Made by a program: the position numbers and the translations under genes. A stretch of 47,346 nucleotides of DNA from the NCBI GenBank assembly GCA_900540635.1, contig UQGU01000016.1, forward strand, positions 1-47,346. The letters are read 5' to 3'. Below, piece by piece: positions 39,358 through 47,346 of this stretch (positions are counted from its first letter, which is position 1; every line of letters begins with the position of its first letter). This DNA comes from an uncultured Eubacteriales bacterium (GTDB lineage Bacteria; Bacillota; Clostridia; Oscillospirales; Oscillospiraceae). The notes below the pieces were generated by a model. The model worked only from the letters and a program-made list of their open reading frames with translations. It did no database searches and was not told the DNA's origin.

Positions 39358-40821
39358 TCAGTTATCACCCCTGCTGTAGCCGTTCTTCATGCCCTGGCTG
39401 GCCGCCAGGAGAACTTTATTCAGGGTCTTGGTCGTCTCCTGCTTTGCCATGGTGCAGAGCGCTTCATTGGCCTGCTCCAGAAGAGTGTCATCTTCTGTTT
39501 CCGCCAGGCGCCCATCATACTCCCGCAGCAGTGCCCGGGCCTTGCTGACAACGGCTGCCTGATAGCGCTCCACATGGACGATGGCCGTACCATAGTGGGC
39601 ATCGGTCAGGGCATTGATCAGGCGGCTGTTCCAATAGAAGTTGTCTGTGGACACGTCCTGCGTCACATCCGTCAGGTATTTGGGCAGGCGGGACACCTGG
39701 GTATACACCGGCAGCACCGTGTTGAAGCTGGTAGAGCCGAAGCAGATCCACTCAATGCCCTTGGCCTTTTCCGGCACCCCATTGCGAATCTGGCAAATGG
39801 CCATCACACCGGTGCGGTTAATGCCAATGGGCCGGTAAATGCCCTTTCTGGGGTCCTCTGCCTTGGCATAGGGGTTATAGGGTGTACCCTGATAGTAGGA
39901 AGAGAGAATGTACTTCACGTCCTCCACCGTCACCTTGCGCTCCGGCACAAAGGACCAGGGGATGTTGTCACTGGTGGGCGTAAAATCCGCATGCTCCCCT
40001 TCCCAGCGGTAGCGGGTGGGGCAGAGCATCTTGCCCATAAACCAGGCCCGGGGGGTATTGTAAACATGGTCGGAATCCGTGTGGGAGCCGAAGCAGTTCC
40101 GGGGATTGAACACGCCATCGTTACCGGTGTCCAGGTGGTTCTCCGCAATGAAGGTCTTCAGATCCCCGGAGCACAGGTTTTCCCTGCCCTCGCCAAAGGC
40201 ATCCGCAAAATCAAAACGATCCAATCCGAATTGGTTGGGCATAATGACGCATTCGTCGTCCGCCACCCGGCGGGCAATCCAGTGGTGACCGCCGATGGTC
40301 TCCATCCACCAGACCTCTTTGTCATCGTTGAAGGCAATGCCATTGGACTCATAAGTACCGTACTGCTCCAGGAGCTTTCCCAGCCGCACAACGCCCTCCC
40401 GGGCAGAATGGATATAGGGCAGCACCAGAACCACCAGGTCCTCCTCGCCGATTCCCCCCGGGATATCCTTCTCCCGGCGGCTCTTGGCCTTCCGGTACTC
40501 CACCATAGGGTCCGCCCCCAGAACTCTGGGATTGGTCGTGATGGTCTCCGTGGCGGTCATGCCCACGTTGGCCTCGTTGATGCCCGTTGCGGCCCAAATA
40601 CCCTCGGACCGGTTCACATTGGGGCAGGTGGTATAGCGCATGGGGTTCTCCGGCAGCTCGACGGTCAGATGGCCGATGACGCTTTTGTATGTGCAGGGCT
40701 GCTTTTTAGGGTCCACCGTCACCAGCTTTTTCACGTCAAAGTAACCGTCGTCCGTTCTGGCGATCATGGTAGAGCCGTCATTGCTGGCGTTTCTGCCTAC
40801 AAGAATGGTTGTGCAAGGCAT
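39358..40821 (-). CDS. C69 family dipeptidase
   Basis: 487 residues. The N-terminal MPCTTILVGRNAS puts the catalytic Cys at position 3, as in PepDA-type C69 peptidases (Ntn-hydrolase fold); no propeptide is seen. Other conserved parts are STMIARTDDG, GINEANVGMTATETI, GSHTDSDHVYNTPRAWFM and PIGINRTGVMAICQIR. It splits dipeptides in the cytoplasm for amino-acid supply. AAAGGAG precedes the ATG; TATAAT lies about 30 nt upstream. Confidence 0.93.
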   Translation of the reverse strand: MPCTTILVGRNASNDGSTMIARTDDGYFDVKKLVTVDPKKQPCTYKSVIGHLTVELPENPMRYTTCPNVNRSEGIWAATGINEANVGMTATETITTNPRVLGADPMVEYRKAKSRREKDIPGGIGEEDLVVLVLPYIHSAREGVVRLGKLLEQYGTYESNGIAFNDDKEVWWMETIGGHHWIARRVADDECVIMPNQFGLDRFDFADAFGEGRENLCSGDLKTFIAENHLDTGNDGVFNPRNCFGSHTDSDHVYNTPRAWFMGKMLCPTRYRWEGEHADFTPTSDNIPWSFVPERKVTVEDVKYILSSYYQGTPYNPYAKAEDPRKGIYRPIGINRTGVMAICQIRNGVPEKAKGIEWICFGSTSFNTVLPVYTQVSRLPKYLTDVTQDVSTDNFYWNSRLINALTDAHYGTAIVHVERYQAAVVSKARALLREYDGRLAETEDDTLLEQANEALCTMAKQETTKTLNKVLLAASQGMKNGYSRGDN

Positions 40822-40949
40822 AGTCTTTTCTCCTTTGTTTTCATTTTTCTACATTATAGCACACTGCAAAAAGGAAAACCAGCTTTTCTATTTCATCCTG
40901 GGCAAATAACGCTCAGGATGCTTTATGTACTCGCAGCTGCACTTCATGA

Positions 40950-40986
40950 AAATACCCCCAATTCCGGGGTATCCGGAATTGGGGGT
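40950..40986 (-). terminator. Terminator after pyk
   Basis: Perfect 14-bp stem ACCCCCAATTCCGG / CCGGAATTGGGGGT, then ATTTTC on the minus strand. Confidence 0.85.
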
Positions 40987-41016
40987 GCATATCACGAACC
41001 GGGGACTCTGTTAGGA

Positions 41017-42429
41017 TCAGACAGTCTCAACCTTGATGGTGTTGGTGTTTCCGGTCTTGCCATTGATGGGGCCGCCGGTAATGACCACGCAATCACCGCT
41101 CTGGAGATGCATATACTTCTTGGCGTTCTCCAGGCCATAGTAGAACATGACATCCATAGAGCTGAACTCGCTTGCAAGCACAGGGGTAACGCCCCAGCTC
41201 AGGTTCAGCTTTCTCCAGGCCTTCTCGTCCACGGTCATACCCACAATATCCGTGGGGCAGCGGAAGCGGCTGACCATCCGGGCCGTCTTTCCGGAGACGG
41301 AACAGACCACAATAGCCTTGGCGTCCACATCAATCGCCATGGCACAGGTGGCATGGGAAATGGCATCCAGGTTGTTGCTGATGCGGAAGTCGTTCTTATA
41401 GAACCGCTCTTTGTAGCTGGTGTGCTGCTCGGTGAATTCCGCGATCTGGGCCATGGTTGCCACGGCCTCTACGGGGTACTTGCCTGCGGCAGACTCGCCG
41501 GAGAGCATAATGGCAGAAGTCCCATCATACACGGCATTGGCCACATCGGAAATCTCGGCTCTGGTGGGCCGGGGATTCTGGATCATAGACTCCAGCATCT
41601 CGGTTGCGGTAATGACCCGCTTGCCAAGCAGACGGCACTTGTGGATCAGGCGCTTCTGGATGGCGGGCAGCTCCACGAAGGGGATCTCCACGCCCAGGTC
41701 ACCTCTTGCCACCATAATGCCCTCGCAGGCCTCGCAGATTTCCTCTATATTGTCCACGCCGGACCGATTCTCGATCTTGGCAATGATCTCGATCTGGCTG
41801 CCGCCGTTGTCGTCCAGGAACTTCCGCATATCCAGCACATTCTGCTTGTTGGAAACGAAGGAGGCGGCCACGAAGTCCACATCGTTCTGGATGCCAAAGA
41901 GCAGGTCTGCCTTGTCCGCTTCACTGAGGAAGGGGCCGGTCATAACCTTATTGGGGAAGGACATGCTCTTGCGGTTGGAAAGCTCACCGCCTACAATGCA
42001 CTTGCAGATGGCATCGCTGCCCTGGAGCTTCTCTACCTCGAAGACCACAAGGCCATTGTTGACCAGGACCCGGTCCCCCACGGACAGGTCCTTCACAAGG
42101 CCCTTATAATTCACGGAAACACGGGTCTCGTCGCCCTCTACCTCATCCACCGTAAAGGTGAAGGTATCACCGGCGGAAACCGTGACCTTGCCGTCCTTAA
42201 AGGTGCGGATACGGTACTCGGGGCCCTTGGTATCCAGCATGATCGCCAGAGGCAGACCCAGCTCCTTACGCACCTGTTTGATCAGATTGATTTTGTTCTG
42301 CTGCTCCTCATGGGTGCCATGGGAGAAGTTCAGCCGGGCCACATTCATACCGGCCTGGCACATCTTTTTCAGGGTCTCGGCATTTTCAGAAGCCGGACCG
42401 ATGGTGCAGATAATCTTCGTTTTCCGCAT
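41017..42429 (-). CDS. pyk: Pyruvate kinase
   Basis: 470 residues, the length of a pyruvate kinase without the extra C-terminal PEP-utiliser domain found in Bacillus. It converts PEP and ADP to pyruvate and ATP. Family blocks: TKIICTIGPAS, GMNVARLNFSHG, IMLDTKGPEYR, AKIENRSGVDN, GIMVARGDLGVEIP, ITATEMLESMIQNPRPTRAEISDVANAVYDG and AIMLSGESAAGKYPVEAV. It stands alone, with a good promoter and terminator. Confidence 0.97.
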   Translation of the reverse strand: MRKTKIICTIGPASENAETLKKMCQAGMNVARLNFSHGTHEEQQNKINLIKQVRKELGLPLAIMLDTKGPEYRIRTFKDGKVTVSAGDTFTFTVDEVEGDETRVSVNYKGLVKDLSVGDRVLVNNGLVVFEVEKLQGSDAICKCIVGGELSNRKSMSFPNKVMTGPFLSEADKADLLFGIQNDVDFVAASFVSNKQNVLDMRKFLDDNGGSQIEIIAKIENRSGVDNIEEICEACEGIMVARGDLGVEIPFVELPAIQKRLIHKCRLLGKRVITATEMLESMIQNPRPTRAEISDVANAVYDGTSAIMLSGESAAGKYPVEAVATMAQIAEFTEQHTSYKERFYKNDFRISNNLDAISHATCAMAIDVDAKAIVVCSVSGKTARMVSRFRCPTDIVGMTVDEKAWRKLNLSWGVTPVLASEFSSMDVMFYYGLENAKKYMHLQSGDCVVITGGPINGKTGNTNTIKVETV

Positions 42430-42481
42430 AAAGCATCGCTCGCTTTCTTTTATTGTTTTTCAGATATCTCGATTCTGGCGT

Positions 42482-42510
42482 ATTATACCACATCTTATTT
42501 TCCGTTTCAA
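42482..42510 (-). promoter_or_regulatory. Promoter of pyk
   Basis: Minus strand TTGAAA (42510-42505), 17 nt, TATAAT (42487-42482), about 50 nt before the ATG. Confidence 0.8.
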
Positions 42511-42621
42511 TCGTTCAAAAAGAAAATATTTTCGCGTCAAATTCTTCGCTTTTGGAAACTTTTTTCAAAATTTTTGTATCGATTATTTTGTATTCAAAGC
42601 CATCTCTTACAGCACTGGATT

Positions 42622-42652
42622 TTTGGGACAGTTTATGGTATACTGTCCCAAA
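42622..42652 (+). promoter_or_regulatory. metA promoter under a perfect inverted repeat
   Basis: TTTGGGACAG (42622-42631) and CTGTCCCAAA (42643-42652) form a perfect repeat with an 11-bp spacer that contains most of the extended -10 TGGTATACT (42636-42644). No good -35 is seen. Binding of a dimer here would cover the -10 and start point. Confidence 0.65.
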
Positions 42653-42675
42653 GAGAATCACCCAGGAGGAAACCC

Positions 42676-43638
42676 ATGCCCATTCAAATCCCCAATGATC
42701 TGCCTGCCGCAGGTGTTTTGCAGCAGGAGAATATTTTTGTCATGCCCCAGAACCGGGCTGCCCGGCAGGATATCCGGCCTCTGGAAATTTTGCTGCTGAA
42801 CCTGATGCCCACCAAAATCGTCACGGAAACCCAGCTCAGCAGACTTTTGGGCAATACGCCCCTGCAGGTCCATTTGGAGCTGATCCACACCACCTCCCAC
42901 ACCGCCAAGAATACCCCCCAGGAGCATCTGCTGTCCTTTTACAAGACCTTTGACGAGGTGAAGGACCGGAAATTCGATGGCATGGTCATCACCGGAGCCC
43001 CTGTGGAGCAGCTGCCCTTTGAAGAGGTGGACTACTGGCCGGAGCTGTGCGAAATCATGGAGTGGAGCAAGACCCATGTGCACTCCACCTTCCATATCTG
43101 CTGGGGGGCCCAGGCAGGACTCTACTTCCACTACGGCATCCGAAAGCACCCCCTGCCACAGAAGCTCTTTGGCGTGTTCCCCCATCAGGCAGACTACAAG
43201 AAGGCCATTCTGCTGCGGGGCTTCGACGATACCTTCTATGCGCCTCACTCCCGGCACACCACCGTCCACCGGGAAGACATCGAGGCACATCCGGAGCTGC
43301 GAATCCTGGCCTCTTCCCAGGAGGCGGGGGTTTACGCGGTCATGACCAAGGGGGGCCGCCAGATTTTCATCACCGGCCACGCGGAATACGACCCGGACAC
43401 CCTGGAGCGCGAATACCTGCGGGACAAAAACCAGGGCCTCCCCATTCAGGTACCCGCCCACTACTACCCCAACGACGACGACACCCAGCCCCCCACGGTG
43501 CGCTGGCGGGGCCACGCCAATTTGCTTTTCTCCAACTGGCTGAATTACTTCGTCTATCAGACCACGCCTTACGATATTATGACCATCGGCAAAGACGAGC
43601 ACGCAGAGGACGCACCGCAAGCAGAAGCCGAAGCCTGA
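42676..43638 (+). CDS. metA: Homoserine O-acyltransferase, predicted to use acetyl-CoA
   Basis: 320 residues from ATG 42676 (AGGAGGA upstream). The first step of methionine synthesis from homoserine. Active-site Cys142 is in STFHICWGAQAG, Lys47 in LMPTK, and the His/Glu pair in ITGHAEYD. Residue 111, known to choose between acetyl-CoA (Glu) and succinyl-CoA (Gly), is Glu here (TGAPVEQLPF). So the product should be O-acetylhomoserine although databases often call this family succinyltransferase. A long open frame runs upstream to 39574 but is antisense to pyk and the dipeptidase gene. Confidence 0.94.
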   Translation: MPIQIPNDLPAAGVLQQENIFVMPQNRAARQDIRPLEILLLNLMPTKIVTETQLSRLLGNTPLQVHLELIHTTSHTAKNTPQEHLLSFYKTFDEVKDRKFDGMVITGAPVEQLPFEEVDYWPELCEIMEWSKTHVHSTFHICWGAQAGLYFHYGIRKHPLPQKLFGVFPHQADYKKAILLRGFDDTFYAPHSRHTTVHREDIEAHPELRILASSQEAGVYAVMTKGGRQIFITGHAEYDPDTLEREYLRDKNQGLPIQVPAHYYPNDDDTQPPTVRWRGHANLLFSNWLNYFVYQTTPYDIMTIGKDEHAEDAPQAEAEA

Positions 43639-43650
43639 AATATGCAAATC

Positions 43651-43675
43651 GCCCCTTGCCGAATCGGCAAGGGGC
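43651..43675. terminator. Hairpin between converging metA and nagB
   Basis: GCCCCTTGCCG (43651-43661) / CGGCAAGGGGC (43665-43675) with a 3-nt loop; T runs are short on both sides. Confidence 0.65.
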
Positions 43676-43697
43676 TTAAAGTGCAGATACAGAGGAA

Positions 43698-44435
43698 TTA
43701 CAGCAGGTCCTTCACCAGGGACAGGGCAGCCTCGTCGGCAACCAGAGTGAAATCGGGATGCAGCTGCAGGATGGAGCCGGGAGCCTGGGGCTTAATGGGT
43801 CCGAAGAAGCAGTCCTTCACGGCCTGGGCCTTGTTGGCACCGTTGACCACCAGCAGAACCCGCTTTGCCTTCATAATGCCGCCGATGCCCATGGTATAGG
43901 CATGGGTGGGGACATCTTCCCGCTTTTCGAAGAAGCGCTGGTTGGCATCGATGGTGGAGTCGGTCAGCTTGACCTTGTTGGTGTTCTTGACGAAGGAATC
44001 GGAGGGCTCGTTAAAGCCGATGTGGCCGTTGGGTCCCAGGCCCAGCAGCTGCAGGTCCGCGCCGCCGAAGGAATCGATCACGGCATCATAGCGGGCGCAC
44101 TCGGCCTCAGCATCGGGGTTCATGCCGTTGGGGATGTTGCAGTTGGCCTGATCGATGTTCACATGGTCGAAGAGGTTTGTACGCATAAAGTAAGCGTAGC
44201 TCTGGTCGTGGTCCTTGGTCAGGCCCACATACTCGTCCAGGTTGACGGTTCTGACCTTGGAGAAGTCCAGATCGCCGCTCTCGTACTTGGCAATCAGCTG
44301 CTTGTAGGTACCGATGGGGCTGCTGCCGGTAGCCAGACCCAGAACGCAGTCGGGCTTCAGCTGAATCTGAGCAGCAATGATATTGGCAGCCTTACGGCTG
44401 ACGTCCTCGTAATCCTTGGCGCAAATCAGTCTCAT
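43698..44435 (-). CDS. nagB: Glucosamine-6-phosphate deaminase
   Basis: 245 residues from ATG 44435 (AAGGGA upstream); the open frame upstream to 45374 is antisense to the next gene and not used. It converts glucosamine-6-phosphate to fructose-6-phosphate and ammonia. Family motifs: LGLATGSSPIGTYKQLI, VRTVNLDEYVGL, QLLGLGPNGHIGFNEP and ANKAQAVKDCFFGPI. No nagA is nearby, so amino-sugar genes are split in this genome. The promoter has an extended -10, TGTTATAAT. Confidence 0.96.
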   Translation of the reverse strand: MRLICAKDYEDVSRKAANIIAAQIQLKPDCVLGLATGSSPIGTYKQLIAKYESGDLDFSKVRTVNLDEYVGLTKDHDQSYAYFMRTNLFDHVNIDQANCNIPNGMNPDAEAECARYDAVIDSFGGADLQLLGLGPNGHIGFNEPSDSFVKNTNKVKLTDSTIDANQRFFEKREDVPTHAYTMGIGGIMKAKRVLLVVNGANKAQAVKDCFFGPIKPQAPGSILQLHPDFTLVADEAALSLVKDLL

Positions 44436-44610
44436 GATAAAAATCCCTTTCTTCTGTACAAATTTGCAATTGGAGCAGGGCTTATCCCTTTGTTTCCCAT
44501 TATAACACCTTTTGCAAAATCTGTATACCCCATTCCCGCCTTTTTCTTTATCAATTTGAATTTGTCTGGCCCTATTTTTCATAATGATTCTGATACTTTT
44601 TTTGTGGCCA

Positions 44611-44633
44611 GATGCTGCTATAATGGCAGCATC
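44611..44633 (+). promoter_or_regulatory. Extended -10 promoter between inverted-repeat arms, ECF S gene
   Basis: GATGCTGC (44611-44618) and GCAGCATC (44626-44633) are perfect inverted copies, and the seven bases between them are TATAATG. The -10 box (TGCTATAAT when extended) is thus framed by a likely operator. Confidence 0.65.
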
Positions 44634-44654
44634 CGATTTCGGGAGGAAAGAAAA

Positions 44655-45239
44655 ATGGAAAAGAAAAGAAAGCTCTCTACAAGAAAAATCGTCTTCACCG
44701 CTCTGATGGCTGCCCTGGTCTTTGTGGGCTCCGCGCTGCGGGTCCGGCTGCCCATCGCCGTTGGCAGCACCACCTCGTTCCATCTGGGAAATATCTTCTG
44801 CGCCCTGTCCGGCCTGCTGCTTGGCCCCTGGCTGGGTGGTCTGGCCGCTGGTCTTGGCTCCGCCATTTTTGATATGTTTGACCCCATCTATATCTCCGAG
44901 GCATGGCTGACCTTCCTGATGAAGGGCATTTACGGTCTGCTCCCCGGCCTGATCTTCCGGGCCGGGAAAAAAGAGGGCGGCTATGGCAAGGCAGTCCTCG
45001 GCTCTGCCGCCGGTGCCGTTGCCTATGCCCTTGCATACCTGCTCAAGAGCTACATCAAGGGCATCTACATCAAGGGCTGGGAGCCCGCCGCTGCAGCGGT
45101 AGATGTCGTTGCCAAGCTCCCCGCAACGGTGTTCAATGCCGTTGTAGCCATCATCTTCGCCCCCATCCTGTTCCTGGCCATCCGCAAGGCCTTGCAGAGA
45201 AATCACCTTTCCCTGGATGGCAGCGTGCCGGAAAACTGA
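44655..45239 (+). CDS. ECF transporter S component
   Basis: 194 residues from ATG 44655 (GGGAGGAAAG upstream). Five to six membrane helices: RKIVFTALMAALVFVGSAL, SFHLGNIFCALSGLLLGPWLGGLAAGLGSAIFDMF, a middle pair and VFNAVVAIIFAPILFLAI. The LxGxLLGPxxG pattern is common in S components of energy-coupling-factor importers. These capture vitamins or cofactors and share an ATPase module encoded elsewhere. Substrate not predictable. The gene is divergent from nagB. Confidence 0.85.
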   Translation: MEKKRKLSTRKIVFTALMAALVFVGSALRVRLPIAVGSTTSFHLGNIFCALSGLLLGPWLGGLAAGLGSAIFDMFDPIYISEAWLTFLMKGIYGLLPGLIFRAGKKEGGYGKAVLGSAAGAVAYALAYLLKSYIKGIYIKGWEPAAAAVDVVAKLPATVFNAVVAIIFAPILFLAIRKALQRNHLSLDGSVPEN

Positions 45240-45261
45240 CAAAATACGTTTCTGAAAGATT

Positions 45262-45350
45262 GCAGGCGCAGTTCGGTTGGAACTGCGCCTGCGTCTTTGA
45301 CCGGCAATCATTTGTCGGGAAAGCGATCTGTGGCTTTCCCGACCGTTTTT
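45262..45350 (+). terminator. Tandem terminators after the ECF S gene
   Basis: First: GCAGGCGCAGTT / AACTGCGCCTGC (45262-45292) and GTCTTT. Second: GTCGGGAAAGC (45314-45324) / GCTTTCCCGAC (45333-45343) and CGTTTTT, which overlaps the end of the converging aminotransferase gene. Confidence 0.85.
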
Positions 45351-46572
45351 ATCCCAGCGCGGGGGCAACCACATTCATGACCTCCCGCTGGTAGCGGGCG
45401 ATTCCCTTGGCCAGGACCTCCATGGCCCGGGCCAGATCCTCCTGCTTGAGCACATAGGCAATCCGCACCTCGTTAATGCCCTTGCCGGGGGTCTCATAAA
45501 AGGGTGCACCGGGGGCAAACATGACCGTGTCCCCCTTGTCGTCAAAGCAGTCCAGCAGCCAGTGCTGGAACCGGTCTGCATCGTCCACCGGCAGGCTGGC
45601 CATGACGTAGAAGGCGCCCATCGGCTCCTCTACCACCACGCCGGGAATCTGGCGCAGCCGGGAAATCACCGTATCCCGGCGGATGCGGTACTCCTCCTTG
45701 CACTGGCGGAAGAAGCTGGGGTCCACACGATACAGAGCCGCGGCACCGATCTGATCGATGGTCGCTACGGAAAGACGAGACTGGCAGAATTTCAGCAAGG
45801 CACTCTGCAGCTCCGGATTCTTGGTGACAACACAGCCCACCCGAGCGCCGCAGGCGGAAAACCGCTTGGACACGGAGTCAATAATGACCAGATTGTCATC
45901 AATATCATGGAAGCGGGCCATGGTGGGCACACCGAATTCTTCGTCATAGCAGAATTCCCGGTAGACCTCATCGCAGATGAGGAACAGGTCGTGCTCCTTG
46001 GCGATGTCTGCGATCATGCGCATTTCCTCTCTGTCCAGAACAACGCCGGTGGGGTTGCCCGGATTGGTGATGAGAATTGCTCGGGTATTCTTGGTAATCA
46101 GGCTCTCGATCCGCTCCCGCTTGGCATAGCGGTAGCCCTCCCAGGGATTCGTGGGCAAGGCCCGGATGACACCGCCTGCAGCATGGACAAAGGTGGTGTA
46201 GTTTGGGTAATAGGGCTCAGGAATGATGACCTCCGTATAGGGGTCGAGAATGCTCAGACAGGTCAGAAGCAGCGCCTCGCTGCCGCCGGTGGTAATGAGG
46301 ATATCCCGGGGCTCCAGGTCAACGCCCAATCCGGCATAGTAATTCTGCACGGCCCGGATGAGCTCCGGATTTCCGGGAGAGGCATCGTAGGCCAGCGTTT
46401 GGGGATCGTATTTCCGCACCGCCTCAAAATAGGCGCTGGGGGTTGCAATGTCCGGCTGGCCAATGTTCAGATGGTAGATTTTCTTTCCCCGCTGCTCGGC
46501 AGCCACGGCCAGGGGATGGAACTTCCGCATGGGTGAGGGTTCGCAGCGATTGGCATTGATGGATATCTGCAT
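45349..46572 (-). CDS. Class I/II pyridoxal-phosphate aminotransferase
   Basis: 407 residues from ATG 46572 (GGAGGAA upstream). The fold-type I features are HLNIGQPDIATP, ITTGGSEALLLTCLS, EPYYPNY, ILITNPGNPTGVVL (Asn of the PLP site), FLICDEVYREF (Asp) and IIDSVSKRFSACGARVG (Lys that forms the Schiff base). The Arg that binds the substrate carboxylate lies in NEVRIAYVL. It belongs to the aspartate/aromatic aminotransferase group; substrate not determined. It follows the AGCS symporter by 52 nt, suggesting use of the same amino acids. Confidence 0.92.
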   Translation of the reverse strand: MQISINANRCEPSPMRKFHPLAVAAEQRGKKIYHLNIGQPDIATPSAYFEAVRKYDPQTLAYDASPGNPELIRAVQNYYAGLGVDLEPRDILITTGGSEALLLTCLSILDPYTEVIIPEPYYPNYTTFVHAAGGVIRALPTNPWEGYRYAKRERIESLITKNTRAILITNPGNPTGVVLDREEMRMIADIAKEHDLFLICDEVYREFCYDEEFGVPTMARFHDIDDNLVIIDSVSKRFSACGARVGCVVTKNPELQSALLKFCQSRLSVATIDQIGAAALYRVDPSFFRQCKEEYRIRRDTVISRLRQIPGVVVEEPMGAFYVMASLPVDDADRFQHWLLDCFDDKGDTVMFAPGAPFYETPGKGINEVRIAYVLKQEDLARAMEVLAKGIARYQREVMNVVAPALG

Positions 46573-46624
46573 ATGTATTCCTCCATAGAGGCTGCAAAGA
46601 AGCAATCCCTTCTTTACATTCTCT

Positions 46625-47346
46625 TTATGATTTCTTTTTGTATTCCCGGACCAGCCGGGCCAGCTCCGGGCTCAGCGCGATAAGGGCAATCAGATTGGGC
46701 ACTGCCATAAGGCCGTTGACGATCTCGGCCGCAAGCCAAAGGGTTTGGGTTTGCAGCACCGCCCCCAGAAGGACTCCGCCCATCTGCATCCACACAAATT
46801 TCTTCCAGAAGCCGGGGCCAAACAGGAATTGGCCGCAGCGCGCCCCATAGAGTCCCCAGCCCAGCACCGTGGCAAAGGCGAAAACGCACAGAAAAAATGT
46901 CAGCGCCGCTGAGGCCCAGCCTCCGCATACCGTGGAAAACACCTGAAAGGGCAGCACGCCGCCTGCATCCACCCCATAGGGAATGGCTATGCCGCTGGTC
47001 AGCACCGCCAAGGCAGTGAGCGAGCAGATAACAATCGTGTCCGCAAAGACCTCTATGAGGCCCAGCAGCCCCAGCTCAGCCGGATCGGCATCCTGCGCTG
47101 CCGCATAGGCCATGGATGCCGTGCCCATGCCGGCCTCGTTGGTGAAGATGCCCCGGGCACAGCCGGTGCGCAGGCTCACAAAGGCAGAGCCGATGAGCCC
47201 GCCGGTGACAGCTCTGGGAGAAAACGCGCCGGTAACGATGGCGGCAAAGGCCGGAAGAATACGCTGTCGGCAGCGCACCAGCACCCAAAGGCACAGCAGA
47301 ATATACCCGGCGGAAACCGCCGGAACCAGCCGCTCCGCCGCCGCAC
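46625..47346 (-). CDS. Alanine/glycine:cation symporter (AGCS family), N terminus outside the window
   Basis: About 240 C-terminal residues; the frame is open to the right edge. AGCS carriers take up alanine or glycine with Na+. The family signature is seen in GCARGIFTNEAGMGTASMAYAAA, followed by helices in ADTIVICSLTALAVLTSG, FFLCVFAFATVLGWGLYGA and IVNGLMAVPNLIALIAL, and a basic tail. Gly-rich loops (NEAGMG) match the pore region. The stop is 52 nt before the aminotransferase ATG. Confidence 0.93.
   Translation of the reverse strand, partial: AAAERLVPAVSAGYILLCLWVLVRCRQRILPAFAAIVTGAFSPRAVTGGLIGSAFVSLRTGCARGIFTNEAGMGTASMAYAAAQDADPAELGLLGLIEVFADTIVICSLTALAVLTSGIAIPYGVDAGGVLPFQVFSTVCGGWASAALTFFLCVFAFATVLGWGLYGARCGQFLFGPGFWKKFVWMQMGGVLLGAVLQTQTLWLAAEIVNGLMAVPNLIALIALSPELARLVREYKKKS

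Noticed and set aside
39574..42675. A plus-strand open frame of over 1000 codons running into metA
   Set aside because: It is antisense to the dipeptidase and pyruvate kinase genes, which are full-length with all motifs; its translation is His/Gly/Leu-rich with no domain. High GC removes stop codons. The real metA start is 42676 with its own AGGAGGA.
42430..42675. S-box (SAM) riboswitch before metA
   Set aside because: The predicted start point is about 25 nt before the ATG, too short for an S-box, and no conserved S-box core was seen.
44436..45374. N-terminal extension of the nagB frame
   Set aside because: It is antisense to the ECF S component and crosses the nagB promoter; the NagB family begins at 44435.
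1..47346. tRNA or rRNA genes, CRISPR arrays, phage structural genes, toxin-antitoxin pairs
   Set aside because: Scanned by eye on both strands; no sequence I could support as any of these.

Overview
The window looks like chromosome of an anaerobic, spore-forming member of the Clostridia, most likely of the Oscillospiraceae/Ruminococcaceae type. The reasons are a complete spoIIIA sporulation operon, an anaerobic ribonucleotide reductase activase (NrdG), a polyferredoxin, citrate lyase fermentation genes, Firmicutes-type TTGACA/TATAAT promoters with strong AGGAGG sites, and GC-rich coding sequence. No species name can be supported from the sequence alone. No rRNA, tRNA, CRISPR array or intact mobile element was seen.

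Layout. 1-868: truncated DegV-like gene and its MarR-type regulator. 953-2182: D-alanyl-D-alanine carboxypeptidase. 2337-5999: a REC/degenerate-GGDEF/EAL protein divergent from an unusual winged-helix regulator. 6056-10505: spoIIIAA-AH, read leftwards as a tightly overlapping operon. 10618-13137: a small DUF3783-like protein, an LCP cell-wall ligase, a four-cluster ferredoxin and a small lipoprotein. 13177-15382: AI-2E-type permease, nrdG and dut. 15580-17706: membrane Zn peptidase and a PLP lyase. 17749-22867: membrane protein, GNAT, trpS, a candidate structured RNA, gltX and a cytidylate-kinase-like protein. 23163-26243: secreted repeat protein and a DUF4317 protein. 26343-28375: ECF sigma factor with its membrane anti-sigma-like partner. 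28400-31535: accessory, decaying region with an IS3-family remnant, orphan gene fragments, a lipoprotein, a scrambled ABC ATPase/membrane-protein pseudogene, a YoaP/GNAT protein and its HTH regulator. 31535-32616: two-part chromate-type transporter. 32627-39273: citrate fermentation cluster (citD-citE-citF-CitMHS transporter-citC) with divergent LysR regulator. 39358-47346: C69 dipeptidase, pyruvate kinase, metA, nagB, ECF-type S component, class I aminotransferase and a truncated AGCS amino-acid:Na+ symporter.

How parts work together. The citrate block imports citrate and cleaves it to acetate and oxaloacetate. CitC acetylates the prosthetic group on CitD; the genes that make and attach that group (citG, citX) are not in this window. 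The spoIIIA products form the mother-cell side of the channel between mother cell and forespore. NrdG and Dut share a dNTP-supply operon.

The most interesting observations are regulatory: (i) a roughly 177-nt transcript-like unit upstream of trpS with its own promoter, terminator and competing helices; (ii) a series of perfect inverted repeats laid over -10 boxes (marR, HTH gene, metA, ECF S component), suggesting local repressors; (iii) an ECF-type promoter in front of the ECF sigma gene; (iv) Glu111 in MetA, predicting acetyl- rather than succinyl-CoA use; (v) gene scars in 28.4-30.2 kb. I found no convincing wholly new multi-gene system; the trpS-upstream RNA is the best candidate for something undescribed.
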